Shown piece after piece: positions 49,471-58,420 of a stretch of 64,000 nucleotides of DNA. Numbering within the stretch: the first letter of the stretch is position 1; each line of letters starts with the position of its first letter. Source of the DNA: an uncultured Pelagibacteraceae bacterium (GTDB lineage: Bacteria > Pseudomonadota > Alphaproteobacteria > Pelagibacterales > Pelagibacteraceae); assembly GCA_902517535.1 (NCBI GenBank), contig CABYCK010000003.1:1-64000 (forward strand), read 5' to 3'. The notes under the pieces were generated by a model. It saw only the letters and a program-made list of their open reading frames with translations. It searched no databases and was not told where the DNA came from. Made by a program: the position numbers and the translations under genes.

Positions 49471-50296
49471 ATCTTTTTATATTTAAACAAATTTCATAAA
49501 TTTTTTTTTTATTTATTTTTTCTTTTTCAAATAATATTTTTACAACATCTTTTAAACTATTTCTTTTAAGAAGTGTTTTTGCTTTTTTTATTATCATTTT
49601 TTCATCAAGAGTTTTATTTTTAGTATTTTTTTCTGATATTACAACTGTTAACTCACCTTTAATTGGGTCTTTATACATCTTTATTTTATTAATACTATCT
49701 CTAAAAAAGGCTTCGTGTAATTTAGTAATTTCTTTAGCAATAAGTAATTTTCTATCATGAAAAAATTTTTTAAATTTTTTTAAATAAAAATTTAATTTGT
49801 TTGCAGGAATAAAAAAAATTAATGCAAAATTATATTTTTCCAAGGAGGATAGGGTCTTTTCTAATTGTTTTTCCTTTTTTGGTAAAAAACCATAAAATAA
49901 AAATTGATCTTTAAATCCCGATACACTCATTGATGCAGTAATTGAAGAAACCCCTGGAACTGGGATTACTTTAATTTTATTATCTATACATGTTTTAATC
50001 AGCAAGCGTCCAGGATCAGAAAGAGTAGGTGTGCCAGCATCTGAAATTAACGACAAAATTTTGCCTTCATTTAAATATTTTATAATATTTGTTAATTCTT
50101 TTTTTTCATTAAATTTGTGATAAGAGATTAACTTTTTTTTTATCTTAAAGTGATTTAATAGCTTAATGGAGTGTCTAGTATCTTCACATAAAATTATATC
50201 AGAATTTTTTAATACATTAATTGCTCTTAAAGTAATATCATCTAGATTTCCAATAGGTGTTGAAACAATGTATAAGCTATTAGATGATAATTCCAT
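49454..50296 (-). CDS. rsmI: 16S rRNA 2'-O-ribose C1402 methyltransferase RsmI
   Basis: SAM-dependent methylation of C1402 in the ribosomal decoding centre. Motifs are STPIGNLDDITLRA near 12, LCEDTRHSIKLL near 36, LISDAGTPTLSDPG near 80 and PGVSSITASMSVSG near 110. Length 280 is normal. Divergent from the LpoA-like gene with 3 bases between, so the two starts are almost back to back. Confidence 0.96.
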   Translation of the reverse strand: MELSSNSLYIVSTPIGNLDDITLRAINVLKNSDIILCEDTRHSIKLLNHFKIKKKLISYHKFNEKKELTNIIKYLNEGKILSLISDAGTPTLSDPGRLLIKTCIDNKIKVIPVPGVSSITASMSVSGFKDQFLFYGFLPKKEKQLEKTLSSLEKYNFALIFFIPANKLNFYLKKFKKFFHDRKLLIAKEITKLHEAFFRDSINKIKMYKDPIKGELTVVISEKNTKNKTLDEKMIIKKAKTLLKRNSLKDVVKILFEKEKINKKKIYEICLNIKRYEKNS

Positions 50297-50299
50297 TTT

Positions 50300-51457
50300 A
50301 TGAAATATAAATTTATAACAATATTATCTTATTTTGTATTATTTTTTTTAAATACAAATTTATTTTGTGATGAAAATAAAAATAGTCTTAAAATTGGATT
50401 GTTAGCACCACTTAGCGGTGAATACAAAAGTCTAGGATATTCTTTGATGTATTCTTTGCAATTAGCTTTAAGAGAAATTGATGATAAAAATGTATATATA
50501 ATTCCTAGAGATTCAGGATCAAATAATAAAAAAAAACTCAACAATTCTGTTAAAGAATTGAAATCTTTAGGAGTTGATGTTGTAATAGGTCCCATTAATA
50601 ATGAAGATTTTGAAGAAGTTAAAAAATATAATGATCTAGTCTTTATTTCTCCTTCTAATATTAATCCAGAATTTCAAGGGAATATAATAAGTGTGGGTAT
50701 TAGTTTTGAGTCGCAAATGTCAGCTTTGATTGAATTTATCAAAAAAAAGCAAAAAAAAAGGACTGTAATTTTAATTCCTAAAAATAACTATACAGACTTA
50801 ATTGAAAGTAAAATCAAAAAACTTGGTCTTAAAGGTTATAGAACTTTTAAATATAATCCAGACCCTAAGGTGCTGACTGGGGAAATTGAAATTTTAACAA
50901 ATTATTCTGCTAGAAAGAAAAACTTAGAGATTAGAAAAAAACTTTATGAAGATAAGGAAGATGCACAATCAATACGACAATTAAAAAAATTAGAACAAAA
51001 GTATACTTTAGGCGATGTTAGCTTTGACTCGGTAATTATTATTGATTTTGGAAATAGTTTAAAAAGTGTTTTAACATCTTTGGTTTATGCTGATGTAGAT
51101 CAAGAAAAAGTTTTATTTACAACTTTAAATCAGTGGTTTGATGAAAGTATTTTTTACGAGAATACAGTAAAAAGTTTACATTATCCTTCTGTAAATTATA
51201 AAGAATTCAAAAAATACAAAGAGGAATATTTTAGGACATTTAAGACATCTCCAAACGAAATAACTATACTGGCTTATGACACTTTAGGATTAATTTACTA
51301 TGTTTGGAAAAAAAATGGCAAAATAAGCACTGTAAATGATTTTTCTTTTAAAGGGAGTATAAAAGGAAAGATCGGTAACTTTAGCTTTAATAACAAAAAA
51401 ATAATTCAAAATTTAAATATATATAGAGTTGAAAATAATAAGTTTACAAAATTTTAA
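50300..51457 (+). CDS. LpoA-like periplasmic penicillin-binding-protein activator
   Basis: Exported protein of the type I periplasmic-binding fold. A signal peptide (about 1-23) is followed by SLKIGLLAPLSGEYKSLGYS near 30-49, which is the LpoA/YraM and Leu-binding-protein opening, and by VDVVIGPINNEDFEEV near 92. No good lipobox is seen (NLFC at the signal end). In proteobacteria this gene stands next to rsmI and activates a penicillin-binding protein; that role is inferred from position and family. It overlaps convergent rdgB by 14 bases. Confidence 0.8.
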   Translation: MKYKFITILSYFVLFFLNTNLFCDENKNSLKIGLLAPLSGEYKSLGYSLMYSLQLALREIDDKNVYIIPRDSGSNNKKKLNNSVKELKSLGVDVVIGPINNEDFEEVKKYNDLVFISPSNINPEFQGNIISVGISFESQMSALIEFIKKKQKKRTVILIPKNNYTDLIESKIKKLGLKGYRTFKYNPDPKVLTGEIEILTNYSARKKNLEIRKKLYEDKEDAQSIRQLKKLEQKYTLGDVSFDSVIIIDFGNSLKSVLTSLVYADVDQEKVLFTTLNQWFDESIFYENTVKSLHYPSVNYKEFKKYKEEYFRTFKTSPNEITILAYDTLGLIYYVWKKNGKISTVNDFSFKGSIKGKIGNFSFNNKKIIQNLNIYRVENNKFTKF

Positions 51458-52028
51458 TTTTTTTTTTCATCTTTTTAAAAGCTATATATCGATGATCCAT
51501 TTTAATTTTTTTTAATTTTGACATTTGCCCAAAAGTTATATTTTTTGAAAAAGGAATAAATATTGGATCATAACCAAATCCATTTTTTCCAATTATTTTT
51601 TTTGAAATAGACCCTTTGATTTTTCCCGTTACGACAATTATTTTCTTTTTTGGAACAATTATAGATAAACTACAAACAAATGTCGCAGATCTATTATCTT
51701 TTTTTTTCATTTTTCTTAAAATAAATTTCATGGCTTTTAAAAAACTTCCATGTCTTTTGGCCCACCTAGCAGAATAAATGCCTGGTCTCTGTTTAAGGGC
51801 TTTTATACATAATCCTGAGTCATCTGAAATAACTGGCAAATTACTAAATTTTGAAAAGTATTTTGCTTTTAAGATTGCATTTGAAGAGAAGGTTTTGCCT
51901 GTTTCTTTCGGACTTTCAATATTGAGTTTTTTAGGGGAAATTTTTTTAATCTTGCTTGATATTAAATAGCTTAATTCTTTAAATTTACCATTATTATGAG
52001 TTCCTATTAAGATTTTTTTCATTAGCAT
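51444..52028 (-). CDS. rdgB: XTP/dITP diphosphatase RdgB
   Basis: Removes non-canonical purine nucleotides (dITP, XTP) from the pool. It has IGTHNNGKFKELSYL near 8, the catalytic SDDSGLCIKAL near 67, GIYSARWAKRHGS near 80 and the C-terminal GFGYDPIFIP and FGQMSKLKKIKMDHR. Length 194 is normal; the third codon (ATG at 52022) is an alternative start. Divergent from grpE with 38 bases between. Confidence 0.93.
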   Translation of the reverse strand: MLMKKILIGTHNNGKFKELSYLISSKIKKISPKKLNIESPKETGKTFSSNAILKAKYFSKFSNLPVISDDSGLCIKALKQRPGIYSARWAKRHGSFLKAMKFILRKMKKKDNRSATFVCSLSIIVPKKKIIVVTGKIKGSISKKIIGKNGFGYDPIFIPFSKNITFGQMSKLKKIKMDHRYIAFKKMKKKIKIL

Positions 52029-52066
52029 CTAGTATTTTCAAATTTAGATACTATATAGCAATTATT

Positions 52067-52663
52067 ATGAATGAAGATAATCAAAAAAAAACAGTTTCTT
52101 CTGACCTCGGCAAGGAAAAAGATGCGGAAAATAAAAGTAATATTAATCAAAAAGAGGAAAAAACGATAGAGGAAAAGCTTGCCGATTCTGAGGATAAATT
52201 ATTGAGATCTTTGGCTGAAATAGAAAATCAAAGACGTAGATTTGAAAAAGAAATAAAAGATGCTTTTGAGTTTGGTTCTTTTAATTTTGCGAAAGAAAGT
52301 TTAGCAATTTTGGATAATTTGCAAAGAGCTAAAACAGCAATTAATAATGATGAAAGTTTAAAATCAAACAAAGATCTAGATAAGTTTTTAAAAAATATAG
52401 ATATTATAGAAAAAGATTTAGTTTCAATTTTTGAAAAAAATAGAATTAAAATAATTAATACAAAAAACACAAAGTTTGATCCCAATTTACATCAGGCGAT
52501 GTCTGAAATAGAGGACAATAAAGCAGAAACTGGTACTATTATTCAAGAAATTCAGCCTGGTTATATGTTAGGAGATAGGTTGCTAAGACCAGCTCTGGTA
52601 GCAGTAGCAAAGAAAAAAGTTGAAAAAAGCCCTGAAAAAGAGGAGGAAAAAAAAAATAAATAA
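52067..52663 (+). CDS. grpE: nucleotide exchange factor GrpE
   Basis: Releases ADP from DnaK. A charged N-terminus and long coiled coil (about 35-100, with SLAEIENQRRRFEKEIKDA) precede the beta domain with IEKDLVSIFEKNRIKII near 122 and GTIIQEIQPGYMLGDRLLRPA near 160. Length 198 is normal. It precedes dnaK by 54 bases that hold a probable heat-shock promoter. hrcA, commonly upstream of grpE in alphaproteobacteria, is absent and no CIRCE element was seen. Confidence 0.94.
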   Translation: MNEDNQKKTVSSDLGKEKDAENKSNINQKEEKTIEEKLADSEDKLLRSLAEIENQRRRFEKEIKDAFEFGSFNFAKESLAILDNLQRAKTAINNDESLKSNKDLDKFLKNIDIIEKDLVSIFEKNRIKIINTKNTKFDPNLHQAMSEIEDNKAETGTIIQEIQPGYMLGDRLLRPALVAVAKKKVEKSPEKEEEKKNK

Positions 52664-52664
52664 C

Positions 52665-52692
52665 CTTGTAGAAGGAAAAAAAACACCCATAT
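52665..52692 (+). promoter_or_regulatory. probable sigma-32 (RpoH) promoter before dnaK
   Basis: CTTGTAG (52665-52671) and ACCCATAT (52685-52692) are separated by 13 bases. This is close to the heat-shock consensus CTTGAAA-N13-15-CCCCATNT, with the CTTG core exact and seven of eight positions of the -10. It starts two bases after the grpE stop codon, so dnaK-dnaJ could be induced independently of grpE. Confidence 0.55.
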
Positions 52693-52717
52693 AAACATAG
52701 TAAAATAAAGGAAAATT

Positions 52718-54646
52718 ATGAGTAAAGTTATAGGAATAGATTTAGGAACTACCAATTCATGCGTAGCAATTATGGATGGTAAACAAGCAAAAGTTTTAGA
52801 AAACATTGAAGGTGCTAGAACAACACCTTCAGTTGTTGCTTTTTTAGATAAAGATGAAAAGCTTGTTGGTCAACCAGCTAAAAGACAAGCTGTTACAAAT
52901 GCTGGAGATACAATTTTTGCTGTAAAAAGACTCGTTGGTAGAAAATTTGATGGTCCATCAGTTCAAAAAGATATTTCAAAAGTCCCTTATAAAATTATAA
53001 AATCAGAAAATGGTGATGCCTGGGTAGAGGGTAAAGGTAAAAAATATTCACCTTCTCAAATTTCAGCTTTTGTTTTGCAAAAAATGAAAGAAACTGCAGA
53101 AAAATATTTAGGTCAAGCTGTTACAAAAGCTGTGATTACTGTTCCAGCTTATTTCAATGACTCACAAAGACAAGCAACAAAAGATGCAGGTAAAATCGCT
53201 GGTTTAGAAGTATTAAGAATTATAAATGAACCGACTGCTGCTTCGCTTGCTTACGGTTTAGATAAAAAAGGTGGGCAAAAAATTGCTGTTTACGATTTAG
53301 GTGGAGGTACTTTTGATATCTCAATTTTAGAAATTGGTGATGGAGTTTTCGAAGTTAAGTCAACAAATGGAGATACATTTTTAGGTGGTGAAGATTTTGA
53401 TGATGCTATTGTAGAATATTTAGCATCTGAATTCAAAAAAGATAATGGAATAGATTTAAAAACAGATAAGCTTGCTTTACAAAGATTGAAAGAAGCTGCA
53501 GAAAAAGCAAAAATTGAACTTTCTTCGGCTGCACAAACTGAAATTAATCTTCCATTTATAACTGCTGATAAATCTGGTCCAAAACATTTAAATCTCAAAT
53601 TTACTAGAGCAAAATTAGAGGCACTTGTTCAATCTCTAGTGGATAGAACATTAGAGCCATGCAAAACAGCTTTAAAAGACTCTGGCTTTTCTGCTGCAGA
53701 AATAAATGAAGTAGTTTTAGTAGGTGGTATGACAAGAATGCCTAAAATTATTGAAACAGTTAAAAACTTTTTTGGCAAAGAGCCTAACAAAAGTGTAAAT
53801 CCTGATGAAGTTGTTGCGATGGGGGCTGCTATACAAGGAGGAGTTCTTCAAGGAGATGTAAAAGACGTATTGTTATTAGACGTAACACCTCTATCTTTGG
53901 GCATTGAAACTCTTGGCGGTGTTTCAACAAAATTAATTGAAAAAAATACAACAATACCAACTAAAAAAAGCCAAGTTTTTTCAACCGCTGAAGATAATCA
54001 ACCAGCAGTCTCTATAAGAGTCTTGCAAGGAGAAAGAGAGATGGCTGCTGACAATAAAATTCTAGGAAATTTTGAACTTGTAGGAATAGCTCCTGCTCCA
54101 AGAGGCACACCACAAATTGAAGTTACTTTTGATATAGACGCTAATGGTATTGTTAATGTGTCAGCAAAAGATAAAGGTACTGGGAAAGAACAAAAAATTC
54201 AGATCCAAGCTTCTGGTGGTTTATCAGAAGAAGAAATACAAAAAATGGTCAAAGATGCTGAGGCTAATAAAGAAGCAGATAAGAAAAAGAGAGAGACTGT
54301 AGATTCGAGAAATCAAGCAGATAGTTTAGTTTTCTCTACTGAAAAAAGTTTAAAAGAACACGGAGATAAGGTTTCTTCCGAAGAAAAAAAAGCAATAGAA
54401 AACGGAATTGCTGATCTAAAAAAATCTCTAGAAGGAACTGATATTGAAGATATCAAGAAAAAAACACAAAGTTTAATTCAGGCCTCTATGAAGTTAGGAG
54501 AAGCAGTTTATAAAAGCCAACAAAAACCTGAAGCTAAAACTCAAGGTAAAGACGATGGCAAAACAAACGATAAAGACAATGTTGTAGATGCAGATTTTGA
54601 AGATGTAAAAGAAAAAAAGGAAGAAGACAAAGAAAAAAGCGCCTAA
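52718..54646 (+). CDS. dnaK: chaperone DnaK (Hsp70)
   Basis: ATP-driven chaperone. The nucleotide-binding domain shows [17 protein letters not shown] near 5, [13 protein letters not shown] near 168, [15 protein letters not shown] near 192 and [13 protein letters not shown] near 338; the linker [19 protein letters not shown] near 388 leads to the substrate domain, and the C-terminus is the usual acidic/Lys-rich tail ending in [11 protein letters not shown]. Length 642 is normal. A GGAAAATT segment precedes the ATG; sigma-32-type promoter upstream. Confidence 0.98.
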   Translation: MSKVIGIDLGTTNSCVAIMDGKQAKVLENIEGARTTPSVVAFLDKDEKLVGQPAKRQAVTNAGDTIFAVKRLVGRKFDGPSVQKDISKVPYKIIKSENGDAWVEGKGKKYSPSQISAFVLQKMKETAEKYLGQAVTKAVITVPAYFNDSQRQATKDAGKIAGLEVLRIINEPTAASLAYGLDKKGGQKIAVYDLGGGTFDISILEIGDGVFEVKSTNGDTFLGGEDFDDAIVEYLASEFKKDNGIDLKTDKLALQRLKEAAEKAKIELSSAAQTEINLPFITADKSGPKHLNLKFTRAKLEALVQSLVDRTLEPCKTALKDSGFSAAEINEVVLVGGMTRMPKIIETVKNFFGKEPNKSVNPDEVVAMGAAIQGGVLQGDVKDVLLLDVTPLSLGIETLGGVSTKLIEKNTTIPTKKSQVFSTAEDNQPAVSIRVLQGEREMAADNKILGNFELVGIAPAPRGTPQIEVTFDIDANGIVNVSAKDKGTGKEQKIQIQASGGLSEEEIQKMVKDAEANKEADKKKRETVDSRNQADSLVFSTEKSLKEHGDKVSSEEKKAIENGIADLKKSLEGTDIEDIKKKTQSLIQASMKLGEAVYKSQQKPEAKTQGKDDGKTNDKDNVVDADFEDVKEKKEEDKEKSA

Positions 54647-54669
54647 GATAATTGTGAAGGAGACGTCCT

Positions 54670-55782
54670 GTGGCAAAAAGAGATTATTATGATGTCTTAG
54701 GTGTGACTAAGTCAGCATCAAAAGACGAAATTAAAAAAGCCTACCGAAAACTCGCACTTAAATATCATCCAGACAAAACTAAAGGGGACAAATCTTCCGA
54801 AGAAAAGTTCAAGGAAGCTAGTGAGGCCTACCACATTCTTTCTGATGAGAAGAGAAAAACTAATTACGATCAATTTGGTCATGCGGCTTTTGAAGGAGCT
54901 GGTGGACAAGGTTTTGGAGGGTTTGATACTTCTTCATTCTCAGACATATTTGAAGATTTCTTTAGTGACTTCGGAGGGGGACAAACAAGAAGATCGAGTA
55001 ATAGAGGTAATGATTTAAGATACGATGTTAACATCAATTTAGAAGAAGCATATAGAGGCTTAGAAAAAAATGTTAAGTATACTACTTATAAAAAATGTTC
55101 TTCATGTTTGGGCAGTGGAGCTGCAAAAGGTTCCAAACCAATAAAATGCAATTATTGTTCTGGAAGAGGTAAAGTTAGAACTAATCAAGGTTTTTTTACT
55201 ATTCAACAAACTTGTCCCCAATGCAATGGATATGGAGAAACTATAGGAGATCCATGCAAAGTTTGTAGTGGTAACGGAAAAACTCAAGGAAGTGAAAATG
55301 TAACTGTAAAAATTCCAAAAGGAGTTGATGACGGTACGAGAATAAGATTATCCGGCAAAGGAGAGGCGGGATCTAAAGGTGGTTCTAGCGGGGATCTTTA
55401 TTTATTTATATCAATTAATAACCACAACATCTTTAAAAGATCTGAGGAAAATCTATACTATGAATTACCAATATCTTTTTCAAACGCTGCTCTAGGCACT
55501 ACAGTAGAAGTACCTTCGATAGATGGAGGAAAATCAAAGATCAAAATCCCAGCTGGTACTCAACATGGTAAGCAATTTAGATTAAAAGGAAAAGGAATGC
55601 CTGCATTAAGAAGAAGTATTTTTGGAGACTTATATATAAGAGTTATTACTCAGGTACCCTCATCTCTATCAAAAAGACAAAAAGAAATTTTAGAGGAATT
55701 TAACGAAATAGAAACAAATAAGCCTGATCCAGTAATAAAAAGCTTTTTTGAAAAAGCAAAAAAGTTTTGGAAAAGTTCATAG
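54670..55782 (+). CDS. dnaJ: co-chaperone DnaJ (Hsp40)
   Basis: Stimulates DnaK ATPase. The J domain has the HPD motif in [12 protein letters not shown] near 30, then a Gly/Phe region (residues 75-105), four CxxCxGxG zinc repeats ([32 protein letters not shown], about 143-205) and the C-terminal client-binding domains. Length 370 is normal. The start is GTG at 54670, preceded by GAAGGAG at a good distance; this is required by the invariant [10 protein letters not shown] opening. Confidence 0.97.
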   Translation: MAKRDYYDVLGVTKSASKDEIKKAYRKLALKYHPDKTKGDKSSEEKFKEASEAYHILSDEKRKTNYDQFGHAAFEGAGGQGFGGFDTSSFSDIFEDFFSDFGGGQTRRSSNRGNDLRYDVNINLEEAYRGLEKNVKYTTYKKCSSCLGSGAAKGSKPIKCNYCSGRGKVRTNQGFFTIQQTCPQCNGYGETIGDPCKVCSGNGKTQGSENVTVKIPKGVDDGTRIRLSGKGEAGSKGGSSGDLYLFISINNHNIFKRSEENLYYELPISFSNAALGTTVEVPSIDGGKSKIKIPAGTQHGKQFRLKGKGMPALRRSIFGDLYIRVITQVPSSLSKRQKEILEEFNEIETNKPDPVIKSFFEKAKKFWKSS

Positions 55783-55787
55783 TTTAA

Positions 55788-55958
55788 ATGGAAACTGATC
55801 AAATAATGTCTGCAATTTTTTTAACTGCGGTACTAGTTTTGATCCTTCCAGGATTTTTATCTTCAAATAATAAGACTAAACAATTTATGAAAAATTTATC
55901 TATTTGGGCTATAATTGTACTTATTATTATTGTAATTATTTACTTTATAAAACAATGA
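55788..55958 (+). CDS. small two-helix membrane protein coupled to dapB
   Basis: A 56-residue frame starts 5 bases after the dnaJ stop codon and ends in TGA that overlaps the dapB ATG (ATGA, 55955-55958), the classic sign of translational coupling. It encodes two hydrophobic segments: about 8-24 (SAIFLTAVLVLILPGFL) and 39-55 (IWAIIVLIIIVIIYFI), joined by a polar loop with SSNNKTKQ. No known family was recognised. Position, coupling and coherent membrane topology make it more likely real than chance. Function unknown. Confidence 0.65.
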   Translation: METDQIMSAIFLTAVLVLILPGFLSSNNKTKQFMKNLSIWAIIVLIIIVIIYFIKQ

Positions 55959-56731
55959 AAAAAATCAATTTAGCTATTACTGGCTGTATGGGTAAGATGG
56001 GTCAAAAACTAATTAGATCATCAAGTTTAGATAAAAATTTTAAATTAGTTTCTTTGACGGAAAACAGAAAAATAAATAAAAAAATAAAAGGAATTAAACC
56101 TGAATTTAATACAATTAATGCATTTAAAAAAGTTGATGTAATTATTGATTTTACTATTCCTAAATGTACGTTAGAAGTTTTAAAAATTGCAGTAAAACAA
56201 AAGAAAAGAATTGTAATAGGAACGACTGGTTTTACAAAAAAACAAGAAATTATAATTAAAAATTATTCCAAGAAGATTCCTATCTTAAAGGCTGGGAACA
56301 TGAGTTTAGGAGTAAATTTATTGATGTATTTAACTGAAATTGCGTCTAAATCTTTAGGAAAAAAATTTTTAAGCAAAGTCTATGAAGTTCATCACAAGGG
56401 AAAAAAAGATTATCCCTCGGGTACTGCTCTAATGCTTGCAGAGGGTATTTCTATAGGTAAAAATAAAACTTTTTACAGCATGATGGGGAAAAAATATTTG
56501 AACAAAAAATCTTTTCCGTATAGTAAAAAAATTAATTTTAACTCAATAAGAAAAGGTGGCATTGTAGGAGAGCATGAGGTTAAGTTTTCAAGTGGAAAAG
56601 AAATAGTAACTTTAAATCACGAGTCTTTTGATCGGGCTTTGTATTCTGAAGGAGCGCTAGCAGCAGCAAAATGGCTAAAAAATAAAAAGCCAGGGCTTTA
56701 CTCAATGAGAGATCTTTTAAATTTTAAGTGA
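55955..56731 (+). CDS. dapB: 4-hydroxy-tetrahydrodipicolinate reductase
   Basis: Second dedicated step of lysine and meso-diaminopimelate synthesis. The NAD(P)-binding loop is GCMGKMGQKL near 8, then VIDFTIPKCTLEVL near 62, RIVIGTTGF near 82, NMSLGVNLL near 108, the catalytic VHHKGKKDYPSGTAL near 140 and RKGGIVGEHEV near 195. The start at 55955 gives 258 residues beginning MKKINLAITG, as expected; further upstream in-frame codons are unlike DapB and overlap the small membrane gene. The 4-base overlap with nth (56728-56731) continues the operon. Confidence 0.95.
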   Translation: MKKINLAITGCMGKMGQKLIRSSSLDKNFKLVSLTENRKINKKIKGIKPEFNTINAFKKVDVIIDFTIPKCTLEVLKIAVKQKKRIVIGTTGFTKKQEIIIKNYSKKIPILKAGNMSLGVNLLMYLTEIASKSLGKKFLSKVYEVHHKGKKDYPSGTALMLAEGISIGKNKTFYSMMGKKYLNKKSFPYSKKINFNSIRKGGIVGEHEVKFSSGKEIVTLNHESFDRALYSEGALAAAKWLKNKKPGLYSMRDLLNFK

Positions 56732-57381
56732 ATAATAAAGAAAAATCTAAGATCATTATTAAAATCTTAAATAAAACTTATCCCAAAGTTCCAATACCCC
56801 TGAATTATAAAAACATATTTACATTACTAGTGTCAGTACTGCTCTCAGCTCAATGTACTGATGTAAATGTTAATAATGTCACAAAAAATATCTATCCAAA
56901 ATATAATCATCCCAAGCATTTCGCAAAATTAGGAAGGAAAAAAATAGAGAGATTAATTAAGAAAATAGGAATTTTTAGAATAAAAGCGAAGAGTATTTAT
57001 TATTTGTCAAAAACTTTAATTGAGAAATATAAAGGTAAAGTTCCTCGTACTTATAAACAGTTGGAAGAACTTCCTGGTGTTGGGCACAAGACAGCTAGTG
57101 TTGTAATGTCTCAAGGATTCGGATACCCAGCATTTCCAGTTGACACTCATATTCATAGATTGGCTCAAAGATGGGGATTAACTAATGGTAAAAACGTAGT
57201 TCAAACAGAAAAAGATCTTAAAAGTATGTTCCCTAAAAAATATTGGAACAAACTTCATTTGCAAATAATTTGGTACGGCAGAGAATTTTGTAAAGCAAGA
57301 GATTGCTACGGAATAACTTGTAAAATTTGTAAAAGCTGTTATCCAAATAGAAAAAAACCAATTATAACCAAAAAAGCTTAA
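56728..57381 (+). CDS. nth: endonuclease III with a variant iron-sulfur cysteine pattern
   Basis: DNA glycosylase/AP lyase for oxidised pyrimidines. The helix-hairpin-helix with catalytic Lys is LEELPGVGHKTASVVMS near 112-128, and the catalytic Asp is in FPVDTHIHRL near 137. The C-terminal cluster region has cysteines at 188, 193, 198, 201 and 204. Three of these (188, 198, 204) sit exactly where C187, C197 and C203 of E. coli are, but the second ligand position is Gly195; Cys193 or Cys201 would have to replace it. Length 217 is normal. The next gene starts directly after its stop. Confidence 0.93.
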   Translation: MNNKEKSKIIIKILNKTYPKVPIPLNYKNIFTLLVSVLLSAQCTDVNVNNVTKNIYPKYNHPKHFAKLGRKKIERLIKKIGIFRIKAKSIYYLSKTLIEKYKGKVPRTYKQLEELPGVGHKTASVVMSQGFGYPAFPVDTHIHRLAQRWGLTNGKNVVQTEKDLKSMFPKKYWNKLHLQIIWYGREFCKARDCYGITCKICKSCYPNRKKPIITKKA

Positions 57382-58311
57382 ATGAAAATTATTGGAATAG
57401 GAAACGCAATAGTTGATGTTATTTGCAAAGTAAATGAAAATTTTCTTTCTACGAATAAACTAACTAAAAGCACTATGAAACTAGTCAATGAGAATGAATT
57501 TACAAAATTATTATCAAGCCTTAAAATTGAAGATACAGTGTCTGGCGGTTCAGTTGCAAATTCTATAGTTGGTCTTTCGCAGTTAGGAAATAAAGTTGGT
57601 TTTATTGGCAAAATAAATGATGACAAACTTGGTGCTAAATACGAAGAAGGATTAAAAAAAGAGAATGTAAAATATTTTTATTCGAAGAAAAAAGAAGCAA
57701 TTCCTACCGGAACTTGTTTAATTTTAATAACTCCTGACTCTGAAAGAACTATGGTTACTTTTTTAGGAACTGCTGGAAAAATTAGTGACGACGACATAGA
57801 CATAAACACAATAAAAAAAAGTGAAATTTTATTTCTTGAAGGTTATCTTTGGGATGAAGGTGAACCAAAAAAGGCTTTTGAAAAAGCTATCCAAAATTCT
57901 AATAAGGTGGCAATGTCATTATCTGATTTATTTTGTGTAGAAAGACACAAACCACATTTTCTTGATTTAGTTAAAAATAAATTAGACATAACCTTTGCTA
58001 ATGAGCAAGAAATAATTTCATTAATAGATGCAAAAAACTTTAGTGAAGTGATTGATTTTTCAAAAAATATTAAAAAATTAATAGTCATAACACGTGGAGA
58101 AAAGGGGGCATTAGCAATTAAAGGGGATGAGGTAAAAGAGTGTACGGCAATTAAAAATCTAAAAATTAAAGACTTAACTGGAGCTGGCGATTTATTTGCT
58201 GCAGGTTTTTTACATGGTTATATGAATAATAAACTAATTAAAGAAAGTTTAGAAATTGGAACCAAAATGTCTTCTCAAGTCATCCAAATAATTGGTGCAA
58301 GATTAAAATAA
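57382..58311 (+). CDS. PfkB-family sugar/nucleoside kinase
   Basis: Ribokinase-superfamily enzyme, in alphaproteobacteria often annotated adenosine kinase. The N-terminal signature is GNAIVDVICKVNENFL near 7, GGSVANSIVGLSQLG near 55 and the C-terminal DLTGAGDLFAAGFLHGY near 265 contains the catalytic Asp. Length 309 is normal. The substrate cannot be fixed from sequence. It ends one base before the stop of the convergent small basic protein gene. Confidence 0.85.
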   Translation: MKIIGIGNAIVDVICKVNENFLSTNKLTKSTMKLVNENEFTKLLSSLKIEDTVSGGSVANSIVGLSQLGNKVGFIGKINDDKLGAKYEEGLKKENVKYFYSKKKEAIPTGTCLILITPDSERTMVTFLGTAGKISDDDIDINTIKKSEILFLEGYLWDEGEPKKAFEKAIQNSNKVAMSLSDLFCVERHKPHFLDLVKNKLDITFANEQEIISLIDAKNFSEVIDFSKNIKKLIVITRGEKGALAIKGDEVKECTAIKNLKIKDLTGAGDLFAAGFLHGYMNNKLIKESLEIGTKMSSQVIQIIGARLK

Positions 58312-58312
58312 A

Positions 58313-58420
58313 TTATTTTTTTTTTCTTTTAAAACTTCCCTTACCTTTTTTAGGTTTAATTACTCTTTTTCCATATTTTTTTGAGAATAGATCATAAGCA
58401 ATTTTGTTTCTTTTTTTCAT
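58313..58420 (-). CDS. 35-residue basic protein resembling ribosome-rescue factor ArfA
   Basis: A short frame from ATG 58420 to TAA 58313. Its core KRVIKPKKGKGSFKRK aligns without gaps to the conserved ArfA segment of E. coli (RVEKNKKGKGSYMRK), with RV, K, KKGKGS, an aromatic, then RK matching; AYDLF before it recalls the DPLF of ArfA. ArfA sits in the empty mRNA channel of stalled ribosomes and recruits RF2. Here the protein ends right after the basic core, like the truncated active form of E. coli ArfA. Its ATG overlaps the TGA of the upstream regulator gene (ATGA), implying coupled translation. Small size leaves room for error; a ribosome- or RNA-binding protein is the minimum reading. Confidence 0.6.
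   Translation of the reverse strand: MKKRNKIAYDLFSKKYGKRVIKPKKGKGSFKRKKK

Noticed and set aside
55904-55954. Upstream start for dapB
   Set aside because: The extra 17 residues precede the conserved NAD-binding strand, and the ATG at 55955 overlaps the preceding small gene in the usual ATGA manner.
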